A stretch of DNA of 64,000 nt, taken from the NCBI GenBank assembly GCA_016207885.1, contig JACQZE010000006.1, forward strand, positions 101,626 through 165,625. The letters are read 5' to 3'. The DNA comes from Nitrospirota bacterium (GTDB lineage: Bacteria > Nitrospirota > Thermodesulfovibrionia > UBA6902). A program made the position numbers and the translations under genes. Each line of letters opens with the position of its first letter. The first letter of the stretch is position 1. Positions 43,164 through 51,492 of the stretch are shown one piece after another. The notes under the pieces are model-generated. The model ran no database searches, was not told the origin of the DNA, and was given only the letters and a program-made list of their open reading frames with translations.

Positions 43164-44090
43164 TTAATCAACTATTTTCAATACCGTGATCTTATTTGCA
43201 ATCATCTCAACTACCATCAGCCTGTTGTTTTTATCAACGAAAATACCGACAGGTGTTTTAAATACCCTTTTTTTATTATTTTCACATATCACACCGTCAA
43301 ACTGGCCCTGATCATTAAATACCTGAACAACACCCATATAGCTGTCACTGACAAATACCCAACCCTGATGTGAGAGTGCAATGCCTTTAGGCCTGAAAAA
43401 GTCACCCTGATGTACCCCCCATGAACCTATATCATTAATATAATTGCCTGTAGGAGAAAATTTCTGTGCCCTGGTATTTAATACATCAACAACAAAAACT
43501 TCATTATTAGCGTTGCTGGACATCGTAGCCGGATATCTGAAATCACCCGATGCTTCTCCAAACTTTCCCCATTTATATTTAAATTTCCCCTTAAGATCAT
43601 AAACCTTTATCTCATGATTATTATTGTCAGAAACATAAATATTGCCGTTACTGAATTTGGTTACAAGAACATCTACCGGCTCTGAAGGGTTTCTGTCTGA
43701 ATCAAGTTTAGTGCTGAACATATATAAGAAATTCCCTTCAGGATCAAAGACCTGAATCCTGCGATTGCCTGTATCCGCAACATATACTCTCCCATCAACA
43801 TCTACATCGATGCCGAGAGGCATTTTAAATTCTTTATCTCCTGATCCTTCTTTGCCGAATGTAAACTTGAAACTTCCATTACTGTCAACCGCAATAATCC
43901 TGTTGTTAACACCATCGACAATATAAATATTCCCATTCGGCCCATCTGAGAGATCACTAGGCTGATCCATATCACCAGTGATATTAAAAAGGAATCTCGT
44001 ATTAACACAATTTAATGCCAATGACACGTCAGGAAAGCAAATTATAAGAAAGGCAGATATAAATAAAATTATCAGAGAATCTCTATTCAT
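43164..44090 (-). CDS. Exported NHL-repeat beta-propeller (module B)
   Basis: A 308-residue exported protein with a signal peptide (MNRDSLIILFISAFLIICF, cleavage near VSLA) and NHL blades such as GDKEFKMPLGIDVDVDGRVY and GDFFRPKGIALSHQGWVF. It is the paralogue of 36863-37861 at the same place in the module. I chose the ATG at 44090 because a start at 44165 would put 25 polar residues before the signal peptide; an AAAGGG site lies upstream. Confidence 0.87.
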   Translation of the reverse strand: MNRDSLIILFISAFLIICFPDVSLALNCVNTRFLFNITGDMDQPSDLSDGPNGNIYIVDGVNNRIIAVDSNGSFKFTFGKEGSGDKEFKMPLGIDVDVDGRVYVADTGNRRIQVFDPEGNFLYMFSTKLDSDRNPSEPVDVLVTKFSNGNIYVSDNNNHEIKVYDLKGKFKYKWGKFGEASGDFRYPATMSSNANNEVFVVDVLNTRAQKFSPTGNYINDIGSWGVHQGDFFRPKGIALSHQGWVFVSDSYMGVVQVFNDQGQFDGVICENNKKRVFKTPVGIFVDKNNRLMVVEMIANKITVLKIVD

Positions 44091-44189
44091 AAAATAAAAC
44101 CCTTTACGATAAGGCAAAGCTCCATAAATGGAACGACGATAATTATAAATAACCGTCTGCGACATGGTCTCTGCAGTATTTTAAAGAAA

Positions 44190-44219
44190 CTTCCCCCCCT
44201 TTAAAAAAAGGGGGGGAAG
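44190..44219. repeat. GC-rich palindromic repeat, copy 3 (terminator-like)
   Basis: CTTCCCCCCCTTT (44190-44202) pairs perfectly with AAAGGGGGGGAAG (44207-44219) around an AAAA loop. It has the same loop and arm design as copy 1 (288-319). A run of A follows on the plus strand and a TTTCTTT on the minus strand, so it may also reduce transcription within module B between the triheme and NHL genes. Confidence 0.65.
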
Positions 44220-44279
44220 AAAAAAAGATTTTCAAACTATTTGTTATTAATAAAACTAAATAGCAAACAGCTGCAAAAC

Positions 44280-45125
44280 CTACTCATCCTTGAACAGATT
44301 AGGCAGGTAGAACATTTCATACTTAGTTATCATTCCTGTAATATTCAGCTGCTCCAGATCAACGATCCTGTTAGCAGAAAACCCGAGTTTATTAAAATCA
44401 AGGATACTGTTTCTGTCATGGCACTTTTTACATTCATGACCTTTTGGCTTGATATTGACATGAAACTTCTTCTTGACGTTGTCGCGCTCATTAGGAGTCA
44501 GCTTATCCCGTATCTTCACATAATCCAGAGCTAACGGGGCATCCTGCTTCTGCATTGTTGATTCAAACTCTCCTCCTTTTTTAAAAAAAGCTGAGATCTT
44601 TGAAAACTTATCATTCACAACTGCAAGATTTCCGGTCTCTGAATCATAACTCGTACCAAAAAAAGGTCCTTTTGGGCTTGAATCCATTGGGTTATACCAT
44701 GCATACACCGTCTGTATACCCGACCTATCCTCAATATGGCAGGCCTCACAGGTAAAAAACTGTGTGTGCATATTCAAGAGCGCCCTGACCTTCTTGCTCT
44801 TGCTATGCGGATAATCAGAGTGGCATATGAAACAGACAGGCCGCATATCTTCAGGCATCTCGGGAAATTCGGCTATATTATGAAAATGCCTGTGCTTCTC
44901 CTGCTCCTCGAGAAATTTAACTTCTTCCATTATGAGCGAGCGATTCTTTTCTTCTATCTTCTCCTTGAAAGGAGTAAGTAAAGCAGGCCCGTGTGGAGAA
45001 AATGTCAGATGATAAAAAACAGTAACTATTACAGTTAGGGTTATTATCTTAAAAATTAAACCGATAATGTAAACACTCTTTGGATGATTCAGTCTTACAG
45101 GTCTCCCGGACAATTTAAGCTTCAC
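44280..45125 (-). CDS. Membrane-anchored triheme cytochrome c (module B)
   Basis: A 281-residue protein with one membrane helix near residues 20-45 and three CXXCH motifs (CFICH, CEACH, CKKCH), matching the module A paralogue in length, heme spacing and the shared NMHxFFxxCxxCH segment and ITKYExFYLPNL-type C-terminus. It overlaps the cytochrome b gene by 11 bases. Confidence 0.9.
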   Translation of the reverse strand: MKLKLSGRPVRLNHPKSVYIIGLIFKIITLTVIVTVFYHLTFSPHGPALLTPFKEKIEEKNRSLIMEEVKFLEEQEKHRHFHNIAEFPEMPEDMRPVCFICHSDYPHSKSKKVRALLNMHTQFFTCEACHIEDRSGIQTVYAWYNPMDSSPKGPFFGTSYDSETGNLAVVNDKFSKISAFFKKGGEFESTMQKQDAPLALDYVKIRDKLTPNERDNVKKKFHVNIKPKGHECKKCHDRNSILDFNKLGFSANRIVDLEQLNITGMITKYEMFYLPNLFKDE

Positions 45126-46005
45126 CTCCTTCTGTCTTATATCCTTTCTCTTTTAAAACACTCTTCAAATACTCCCTTTCTTCAGGATTATTTTTAAGAT
45201 CCTCGATATATTCAAGAAAATGCTCCTCAATCTGATGCTCTCTGGTAATCCTGCCTGTCAGGAAAGTCCACTGGAGAGGAAATCTGCCAGGCACCAGATG
45301 CACGTTGGACCAGTGCCAGAATACAACCACCGATGCAGCCATAATAGCCTCATCAGCATGCATAAGCCTCGCGAGATCCTGCGCGAACCTGGGATTAGGC
45401 CAGAACTCTGCCATGGCTTCAGGGAAAAGAAGTGTGGTACCGGCAACTACCAAAACAAAAGTTCCCCAGATTATCGCTAAATAATGTAATTTCTGTTTAT
45501 ACATAAATTTCCCCATCTTAGGACGGTACTTCTCTTTTCCCAAGAAATACCTGATATCATGTTTCAAGTCATTCCAATCCTTCAGTGTGGGTATCTGAGT
45601 ACGTATAATGTCAAATTTCTTCTTGCTGAGCTTATCATAAGTTCCTATTATCAGCGTGAACACATGATACACAGCAACAAATATCATAATTCCTGCAGAA
45701 ATCCTGTGTATCACCCTTGCAACATCAGGACCTCCGAGTGGAGCGAGTATTAGCGGTGCCCAGAATAGATCTCCAAAATGCAATGAAAGGCCGGTAGATG
45801 CTAAGGTAATAAATGTTATAAACATCAGCAAGTGCTGTATAACGATGTGGATTGAATACCGGGGCAAGTCACCGAGTGGATCTGAAAGAACATGTTTATA
45901 GATATCCCTCGGAATATGACCGACTCCCTCGACATAATGCATATAATCACTATCTGCAGTTGAATCATTTGCAGAAGTCACAACTGTTTCAGACGAAGTT
46001 GCCAT
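45115..46005 (-). CDS. Diheme-type membrane cytochrome b (module B)
   Basis: A 296-residue integral membrane protein, paralogue of 38827-39663, with about four helices and matching heme-ligand histidine regions (QHLLMFITF, HRISAGIMIFVAVYHVF, MHADEAIMAASVVVFWHWSN). It should oxidise menaquinol. I chose the ATG at 46005 because a GGAGG ribosome site lies directly upstream; the start at 46023 has none. Confidence 0.9.
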   Translation of the reverse strand: MATSSETVVTSANDSTADSDYMHYVEGVGHIPRDIYKHVLSDPLGDLPRYSIHIVIQHLLMFITFITLASTGLSLHFGDLFWAPLILAPLGGPDVARVIHRISAGIMIFVAVYHVFTLIIGTYDKLSKKKFDIIRTQIPTLKDWNDLKHDIRYFLGKEKYRPKMGKFMYKQKLHYLAIIWGTFVLVVAGTTLLFPEAMAEFWPNPRFAQDLARLMHADEAIMAASVVVFWHWSNVHLVPGRFPLQWTFLTGRITREHQIEEHFLEYIEDLKNNPEEREYLKSVLKEKGYKTEGGEA

Positions 46006-46031
46006 GTTACCTCCATTTATCAATTTATAAT

Positions 46032-47108
46032 CTAAAATCCTCTTTTAGACTTTCCACGCCATGATGTACCGTCTTTTATCTGCCACTTTATTCCGTCCTT
46101 TTTTCTGCCAATTGTTTCTATAAGAGCCAGGCCAAGAAGCCCGAAGATTGATCCATAAAGGACAAACCCAAGCTGGATCTCAAGAAAATGGAGAAAAGGC
46201 TTCTCATTGCTGGTGATACCTGAATGTACATCTATCTGAACAAATTTGGCATTAACATCAAGATGGCATTGCTGACACGTCCTTTTAAGATTATTTTTAT
46301 TCACAGTGGATGCTGCCTCATCCTTTTTGTATATGTCATGAATTTTGCTTGTGGCATGACAGCTTACACAATCAGCAGTCATCTCCGAGCCTAACGAAAC
46401 AGCTTTGCCATGAATGGAACGCTTATATGTTTCAACAGATTCAATGCTCTCGTTAGAAACCCCAAACCTCCTCATTTTGTCAGCATCTTCATGACAGTTT
46501 TTTGAGCAGAGTTCGACAATCTCCTGACGGGAACGGGATGTCTTGTGTCGCAGGCGATGAGTAATATGTTTGAATGCCTGTGTAACACCCTTTTCCTCAT
46601 GACAGTTGAAGCATCTCTGCAAAGTTGAACTCGCTACCCTTTCCTCATCAACTTTTGTATAACGCGGATTAAGGTGGCAGTATTTACAGTAAGGCTTTGC
46701 AGCCTTAAGTTCTTCAGAATCCGTGCTTTTGGAGCCGTGAACGCTCTTGTTGTAAGTCTCAATTATAGCCTTGTGAGAAAAGTTCTCTTTTGCAAAAGGC
46801 GGCTTGATATGGCACTGATTGCCGCAGTTAACCTCTTCAGTTATTGGGTCATGCGGAAGATTCTGTATAGAGGTGTGACAATCCCTGCATGGCACATTTC
46901 TGTGGACAGTTTCGTTGTAAATATATTCATCAACATTGTAATTTCTTTTTCTCCCTTGTTCATCGATCCTGCCCAAAAAACGGTATTTGTGGCACATCAG
47001 GCAATTTTCACTATCAGCAGCATTGGCAGGAGAAACAAAAACAATACATAAAAACAGCAGCAAAAAAACAAATAATGAAATAAAAGTTATGCCTTTTAAA
47101 TGTTTCAA
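46032..47108 (-). CDS. Membrane-anchored octaheme cytochrome c (module B)
   Basis: A 358-residue protein with a signal peptide, six CXXCH motifs and two CX3CH sites (CGNQCH, CSKNCH), and a C-terminal membrane helix (LGFVLYGSIFGLLGLALIE). It is the paralogue of 39668-40720. The variant heme site after PHDP is in the same place in both proteins, which supports real heme binding there. It precedes the cytochrome b gene. Confidence 0.9.
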   Translation of the reverse strand: MKHLKGITFISLFVFLLLFLCIVFVSPANAADSENCLMCHKYRFLGRIDEQGRKRNYNVDEYIYNETVHRNVPCRDCHTSIQNLPHDPITEEVNCGNQCHIKPPFAKENFSHKAIIETYNKSVHGSKSTDSEELKAAKPYCKYCHLNPRYTKVDEERVASSTLQRCFNCHEEKGVTQAFKHITHRLRHKTSRSRQEIVELCSKNCHEDADKMRRFGVSNESIESVETYKRSIHGKAVSLGSEMTADCVSCHATSKIHDIYKKDEAASTVNKNNLKRTCQQCHLDVNAKFVQIDVHSGITSNEKPFLHFLEIQLGFVLYGSIFGLLGLALIETIGRKKDGIKWQIKDGTSWRGKSKRGF

Positions 47109-47125
47109 ACCTCCACCCCCTTGAT

Positions 47126-48004
47126 TTATTTCTTATGACACGCCCTGCATATCTCACCTGTCATGCCTGATAAACGAAGCCTGTATTTCTCGCTTGCGCC
47201 TTTTGCAGAAGCCTTTTTGACAGGCAACACACCTTTTTCATGTGGATTGTGACATGTAACGCAGGTAACCTCACCTTTTTCGTTTAAAGGCAAAATAATT
47301 TTATAATTCTTCTCCGACTCTTTGATATTCTCCAACGTCGCGGGAGAAGGCGCATGAAGATGGTCAGCGTTTATGGGATGGGATTTACCCTTTTCCGGGT
47401 GACATCTAAGGCATAAAAAAGTAAAATTTCCTATAAGTTTAACTTTATGGCCTGACAAAGTCTCCTTATATGAATCTGTCTTCTCATTAGGCATTTCAAG
47501 GTGACAGTAGAGGCATTTCTTGCTGATTATATTTTCATACTCATCAATCTGATTATGAGGGTTAAGTTTTGTATACTCATCCTTGTCATGACAGTTAAAA
47601 CAAATATCGGTTCTGTGCAGAAAAGGCCCGCCCCTGAGAAAATTTCTATTAAAGAGCTTCAAAACAACTCTATCCTGACACTGTAAATATATATCGTGGC
47701 AGGTAATACATGTAATCTCTCCATTAGACAAAGGAAAATTATCAGGTATCTTGGACTTCTTCTCTTCGGATGGTTTTATAAAAACAGGATGAAGGTATGT
47801 CCCGGGCTCAAACTCGTGGCACCTGCAAGTCCGAATGTAATCATTACCGAACTTCAAGTGTTTCTCTTTTCCTTTTTCAGGTATTTCCGAATGGCATTCT
47901 TCACAATAGTCACCTGTGAAGTGAATATCGGTATCAAACGTAATTTCCTGTGCAAAAGCTGTTCCCATAGTCATTAATAAAATTGGGATTAAAAAAAATT
48001 TCAT
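47126..48004 (-). CDS. Heptaheme c-type cytochrome preceding module B
   Basis: A 292-residue exported cytochrome with seven CXXCH motifs (first CEECH, last CRACH) and one odd CRCH that I do not count. The signal peptide ends near GTAFA. Some units resemble the 18-20-heme proteins (HPVFIKPS, FPLSNGEITCITCHD), so it may be a related shorter form. I prefer the ATG at 48004 to a TTG at 48013. It has no equivalent in module A and may be an extra carrier for module B. Confidence 0.87.
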   Translation of the reverse strand: MKFFLIPILLMTMGTAFAQEITFDTDIHFTGDYCEECHSEIPEKGKEKHLKFGNDYIRTCRCHEFEPGTYLHPVFIKPSEEKKSKIPDNFPLSNGEITCITCHDIYLQCQDRVVLKLFNRNFLRGGPFLHRTDICFNCHDKDEYTKLNPHNQIDEYENIISKKCLYCHLEMPNEKTDSYKETLSGHKVKLIGNFTFLCLRCHPEKGKSHPINADHLHAPSPATLENIKESEKNYKIILPLNEKGEVTCVTCHNPHEKGVLPVKKASAKGASEKYRLRLSGMTGEICRACHKK

Positions 48005-48149
48005 ATATACCAATTCAAATACAAATTAATTTATGATACACAGTGATGTAAATAAAAGGAATTTAAAAGATATTAAAAAGTTATAAGCATTCTTTATGAA
48101 TCGGTGAATGACAGCGAGGATTTTTGACGTATTATAATTATGTAATTTG

Positions 48150-48545
48150 TTATAAGTTAAAGCTAAATTGCTCAGCCTCTTTTATAGCACCCAGGACATC
48201 CTCCATCTGAAAAGGCTTGTTAATGCATTTAAATGCTCCTTCGTTCATTATGTCAGACATTATCTTTTCAGAAAAATAAGCTGATGTGATAATAACAGGG
48301 ATCCTTATCCCGCTTTCCTTCATCTTAATCAAGACCTCCATACCGCTCATGTCCGGCATAAAGAGATCCGTAACAATAATATTATATGCATTGCTCTTAA
48401 GACTCTTAAGAGCGTCGCTGCCATTATGAACCATGTCAACATGATATCCATCAGCCTCAAAGTATTTTCTTAAGGACCAGACTATCAGCTCTTCGTCGTC
48501 AGCAATTAATATTTTTTTCTTATTCAGATTATCGACCTGGTTCAT
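48150..48545 (-). CDS. Single-domain response regulator (receiver only)
   Basis: A 131-residue receiver domain with the acidic pair (ADDEE), phosphorylatable Asp in VTDLFMPDMSG, the Thr/Ser position in ITSAYF and the conserved Lys in INKPF. No output domain follows, so it acts through protein contact. No histidine kinase is encoded in this window. Its place between two cytochrome blocks suggests control of electron transfer or of its genes, but this is only positional. I prefer the ATG at 48545 to 48581, as the receiver fold begins soon after it; neither has a clear ribosome site. Confidence 0.85.
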   Translation of the reverse strand: MNQVDNLNKKKILIADDEELIVWSLRKYFEADGYHVDMVHNGSDALKSLKSNAYNIIVTDLFMPDMSGMEVLIKMKESGIRIPVIITSAYFSEKIMSDIMNEGAFKCINKPFQMEDVLGAIKEAEQFSFNL

Positions 48546-48581
48546 AATATTTATATAAGCAATTAATGTGCCCAAAAACAT

Positions 48582-48783
48582 ATTGATTTATTGCATAAAA
48601 ATAGAGCAATGAATGGATTTAATGCGTCATAATGCACATAACCGTGACTTTTCCCACATAACTATAGAGGAAAACTGATAACTATTAACCTTAGCGGGTA
48701 AATTCCCCGCAGCTTGCTGCTGGGTAGCTCATTGTGATGCCAGTTATAGAATTGATAGTATTGACGGAAACTGGAAATATGAC
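48582..48783. other. Intergenic region with a REP-like palindrome
   Basis: No ORF of interest. It holds the palindrome described at 48705-48724 and otherwise AT-rich sequence. It separates the cytochrome operon ending at 48784 from the response-regulator gene, so it may hold the promoter of the latter; I see no clear boxes. Confidence 0.4.
48705..48724. repeat. REP-like short palindrome
   Basis: CCCCGCAGC and GCTGCTGGG pair around TT with one mismatch, embedded in AATTCCCCGCAGCTTGCTGC. It resembles short palindromes that accompany IS200-like or REP-associated transposases in many genomes; no such transposase is in this window. It might also terminate the minus-strand operon that ends at 48784, though no U-tract follows. 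Confidence 0.45.
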
Positions 48784-49059
48784 TTAATGCTGGAGATATA
48801 TTCTTGTTTTATTTTTATTGCTATCTAATAGGTCGATATGACAACTAAGGCATCCAGAAACAGTATTATTAGCGCCATCCATCATAGCTTGGTATTTTGC
48901 TGGATTTTTACGCTTTACCTTTTCAATATGCGCGTCCATATTTGCCTTGATATCCCGTTCCAGAATAACAGAAGGTCTTGCGGTCTCTGATACAGCATAA
49001 TTAATTACACCTGCTGCAAATGTTAAAACAAACAAAATCAGTAATATTAATTTATGCAT
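48784..49059 (-). CDS. Small monoheme c-type cytochrome
   Basis: A 91-residue exported protein with a signal peptide (LILLILFVLTFAAGVINYA) and a single CXXCH (CLSCH) near residue 70. No methionine ligand position is obvious. It is last in the long minus-strand operon, 19 bases after the octaheme gene. It may shuttle single electrons or cap a larger assembly. Confidence 0.8.
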   Translation of the reverse strand: MHKLILLILFVLTFAAGVINYAVSETARPSVILERDIKANMDAHIEKVKRKNPAKYQAMMDGANNTVSGCLSCHIDLLDSNKNKTRIYLQH

Positions 49060-49078
49060 TTAATATCCCCTTTACTGT

Positions 49079-50386
49079 TCACAACAGAGGTTCGCCGAAC
49101 GGCGTACCATCAATATCCTGGTTCCCGTGAGAATGACATTCGGTACATACCCTGTATATATCTCCTGCCTCATGGCATTGAAACGACGAGCAGCCTGAAA
49201 CTTGAGGGGGGATAAAGAATGGATGTGTATGGTTGCCGTCCGTAGTATCCAATCCATCATGGCATCGGACACATAAAGACATCCACTCTGTATTTTCCCT
49301 GCCAAAAGGGCCAAATCCAGTTTCAACATCTACAGTCACCTCTGCGCCATTAACTTCTTTTCTTATTAACATCAGATTCGGAGAGCCATGAGACTCATGA
49401 CAGTCCGTGCAGGAAAGAACATAAGTTCCGCACTGGGCCACCTGATAAGGGTTAAGAATATCCGGGCAGCCGGCGCTTGCGGCGCCGCCACCGTGCTGCT
49501 CAGTACTCCAGCTGAACTTGTTAAGATTTCTTGCAAGAGCAGTACTGTTTATTGTGTTTGTATTATTATGACAATCAGAACAGAATGTAGCAAAATCAGT
49601 AAGGTTTGAGCCATCCTGTGTTGTAGTTGAGCCGTCAGGTTCATAATTAGTTGTTGTGCTATAGCGGTATGGCGCCTGATAGTTATATACACTCATCCTC
49701 TCTCCTGCAATATCCCCCCATAATCCCCATGCATTATTGTCAGTGCTGTGTAAAGACGGGCGTGAGACCACCCAGCCGCGTGTTGCGTCATTTTTCACAC
49801 TATTCGCGGCATTCGGAGGATCTCCCTGAAGAGAATGCGGATTATGACATGCTGCACAGGGATTGGAATTCCCAGTATATCCCCATTTGCCTGTAATAAA
49901 TGTCCTGATATCATCAAGGTTATGAGATGAATCAGGCGAACTGAACGAAAATGCCTCAAGAATATCATTCACTAAATCAGAAGTCCATCCCCCTGCCCTA
50001 TAGCTATAGCTCCTGTTAATGATGCTTCCACCTGTTTGAAACGACCCTGAATCTTTATGGCACTCGTAGCAGATCCCGTCAGTCTGGGATATATGATTAT
50101 CATAAAAAAGTTCATACGCGGAAGGAGAACCGCCAGAAGGGCCGGGTTCAGAATTGTCCACACTTGCATGCTGTTCATGACAGTGGGCACATAAACCTTT
50201 CGGATAATCAGCAGGAAACCCTGAAGCGCTTCTTTTAGCGCCATATGCGGAGCTGCCATGAGCAGAATTAAGATATGCGCCTGCACCTGCACAGTCAGGA
50301 TTCAAAAGAAACAAAAACAGAAAACCGCTATAAAAGAAAAGCTTTAATGAAAATAACTTGATGCCAATATTGCTGTATATTTTCAT
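49079..50386 (-). CDS. Octaheme exported c-type cytochrome
   Basis: A 435-residue exported protein. After a hydrophobic signal peptide it begins with LNSAHGSSAYGAKRS, a pattern I associate with extracellular cytochromes of Geobacter-like bacteria. It has seven CXXCH motifs and one CX4CH (CSSFQCH). Long Ser/Thr/Gly/Asn-rich linkers differ from the compact periplasmic cytochromes nearby and suit a secreted protein. I chose the ATG at 50386, since the start at 50419 adds a polar stretch before the signal peptide. It directly follows the OmcS-like gene. Confidence 0.88.
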   Translation of the reverse strand: MKIYSNIGIKLFSLKLFFYSGFLFLFLLNPDCAGAGAYLNSAHGSSAYGAKRSASGFPADYPKGLCAHCHEQHASVDNSEPGPSGGSPSAYELFYDNHISQTDGICYECHKDSGSFQTGGSIINRSYSYRAGGWTSDLVNDILEAFSFSSPDSSHNLDDIRTFITGKWGYTGNSNPCAACHNPHSLQGDPPNAANSVKNDATRGWVVSRPSLHSTDNNAWGLWGDIAGERMSVYNYQAPYRYSTTTNYEPDGSTTTQDGSNLTDFATFCSDCHNNTNTINSTALARNLNKFSWSTEQHGGGAASAGCPDILNPYQVAQCGTYVLSCTDCHESHGSPNLMLIRKEVNGAEVTVDVETGFGPFGRENTEWMSLCVRCHDGLDTTDGNHTHPFFIPPQVSGCSSFQCHEAGDIYRVCTECHSHGNQDIDGTPFGEPLL

Positions 50387-50393
50387 AGAGCAA

Positions 50394-51425
50394 TTAATCC
50401 TTTGATGTATGGCATACATTACAGCCTGAAAGAGCAGTAGATAATGTCGAATTCTTGTAGTCCCATCTCAACATCTTATAGTAAGGCGAAGCATGCGCCC
50501 GATGACAGGAAAGACACATGATGGTATCGCTCCCAGGATTAACCAAAGTTGTATCAGCCACCAGGTCCGGGGATTGCCTGGCAACCGGTGATAATAAACT
50601 GTAATTAGTATATGCTGCGTATTCACCGGCCGCAGGCAGCAAAATATCAGTAGGATGTCTTAGCCATGGTGAAGCAGTACCAACTTCAGTAATGCCGCCT
50701 TCCCATGTGTGAAAATTACCGTGGCACTCAGCGCAAAAATAACTTATTGTATCTGTCGAGCCTGCTGTGGATCCCTGATACTCGTTATGGCTCGTATTGA
50801 CATTATCCTGTTCCCAATCTGTATCTTCAACTCCTTTTATCCCAAGGAGAAACCTGTAGCTTTTCGAGACCTCGGCAATGCTGCCTGTCATAGGAGAACT
50901 AAGGCCATGATGGCCGCCCATTACGGCAATCAGCTGGTCATCTATTGCGGTATCTCCGCTCTGCCTTCCGTTATGGCCGTGACATCCATATGTCCCTGAA
51001 CAGTTCAACTGCTGTCCAATATCCAAACCACCGGGAGGAGTATTGCCTAAACCGTCATCCGGATTAGATAAAAATATGTTATGCCCTTTCTCATCTAACG
51101 TCGTGCCAGTATAATAAAAATTTCCGGCTGCAAGGCCTTTATTGCCGTATGAGGGTTCTAAGGTATTGTAGACGATGGGTGCGCCGGCTATCGAACTCTG
51201 CCATACAGAGGCTGAAGTAGAAGTATGGCACCCTTCGCATGAACCCCGCAACAGTGCCAGATACGGAACCGGGCTGCCATCAAAAGTTGCAGGCTGATTG
51301 CCCTGACTATTATGAATCGTATGACAGTCAGTACATAAGCTTCCGGTCATGTCCGCACTTACATCACCTTTAAAATAAAACTCTGCACTTAAGAGGCATA
51401 TTAATATTAAAAATACAGATTTCAT
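50394..51425 (-). CDS. OmcS-like six-heme cytochrome, candidate extracellular nanowire subunit
   Basis: A 343-residue exported protein. It has five CXXCH motifs and a sixth, expanded site (CX5CH, CSGTYGCH) where OmcS has CSSCH. From memory of Geobacter sulfurreducens OmcS, the order of landmarks agrees: CxxCHTxHNS at the N-terminus, GHNI before heme 3, a CAxCHxxxH-x-LRHP block at heme 4, CLSCHRAHAS at heme 5 and a terminal CNxCHxxKD. OmcS polymerises into conductive filaments. The signal peptide ends near GDVSA. Function as a filament here is inference. Confidence 0.82.
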   Translation of the reverse strand: MKSVFLILICLLSAEFYFKGDVSADMTGSLCTDCHTIHNSQGNQPATFDGSPVPYLALLRGSCEGCHTSTSASVWQSSIAGAPIVYNTLEPSYGNKGLAAGNFYYTGTTLDEKGHNIFLSNPDDGLGNTPPGGLDIGQQLNCSGTYGCHGHNGRQSGDTAIDDQLIAVMGGHHGLSSPMTGSIAEVSKSYRFLLGIKGVEDTDWEQDNVNTSHNEYQGSTAGSTDTISYFCAECHGNFHTWEGGITEVGTASPWLRHPTDILLPAAGEYAAYTNYSLLSPVARQSPDLVADTTLVNPGSDTIMCLSCHRAHASPYYKMLRWDYKNSTLSTALSGCNVCHTSKD

Positions 51426-51492
51426 AAGATATTTTCAAAATATCTTCTTGAAACATCGAGATATATAGCAAAGAAAATGCCATTGATGAACA

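Noticed and set aside
47126..48004. CRCH in the heptaheme cytochrome as an eighth heme site
   Set aside because: Only one residue between the cysteines; I know of no established c-heme attachment with this spacing, so it is not counted.
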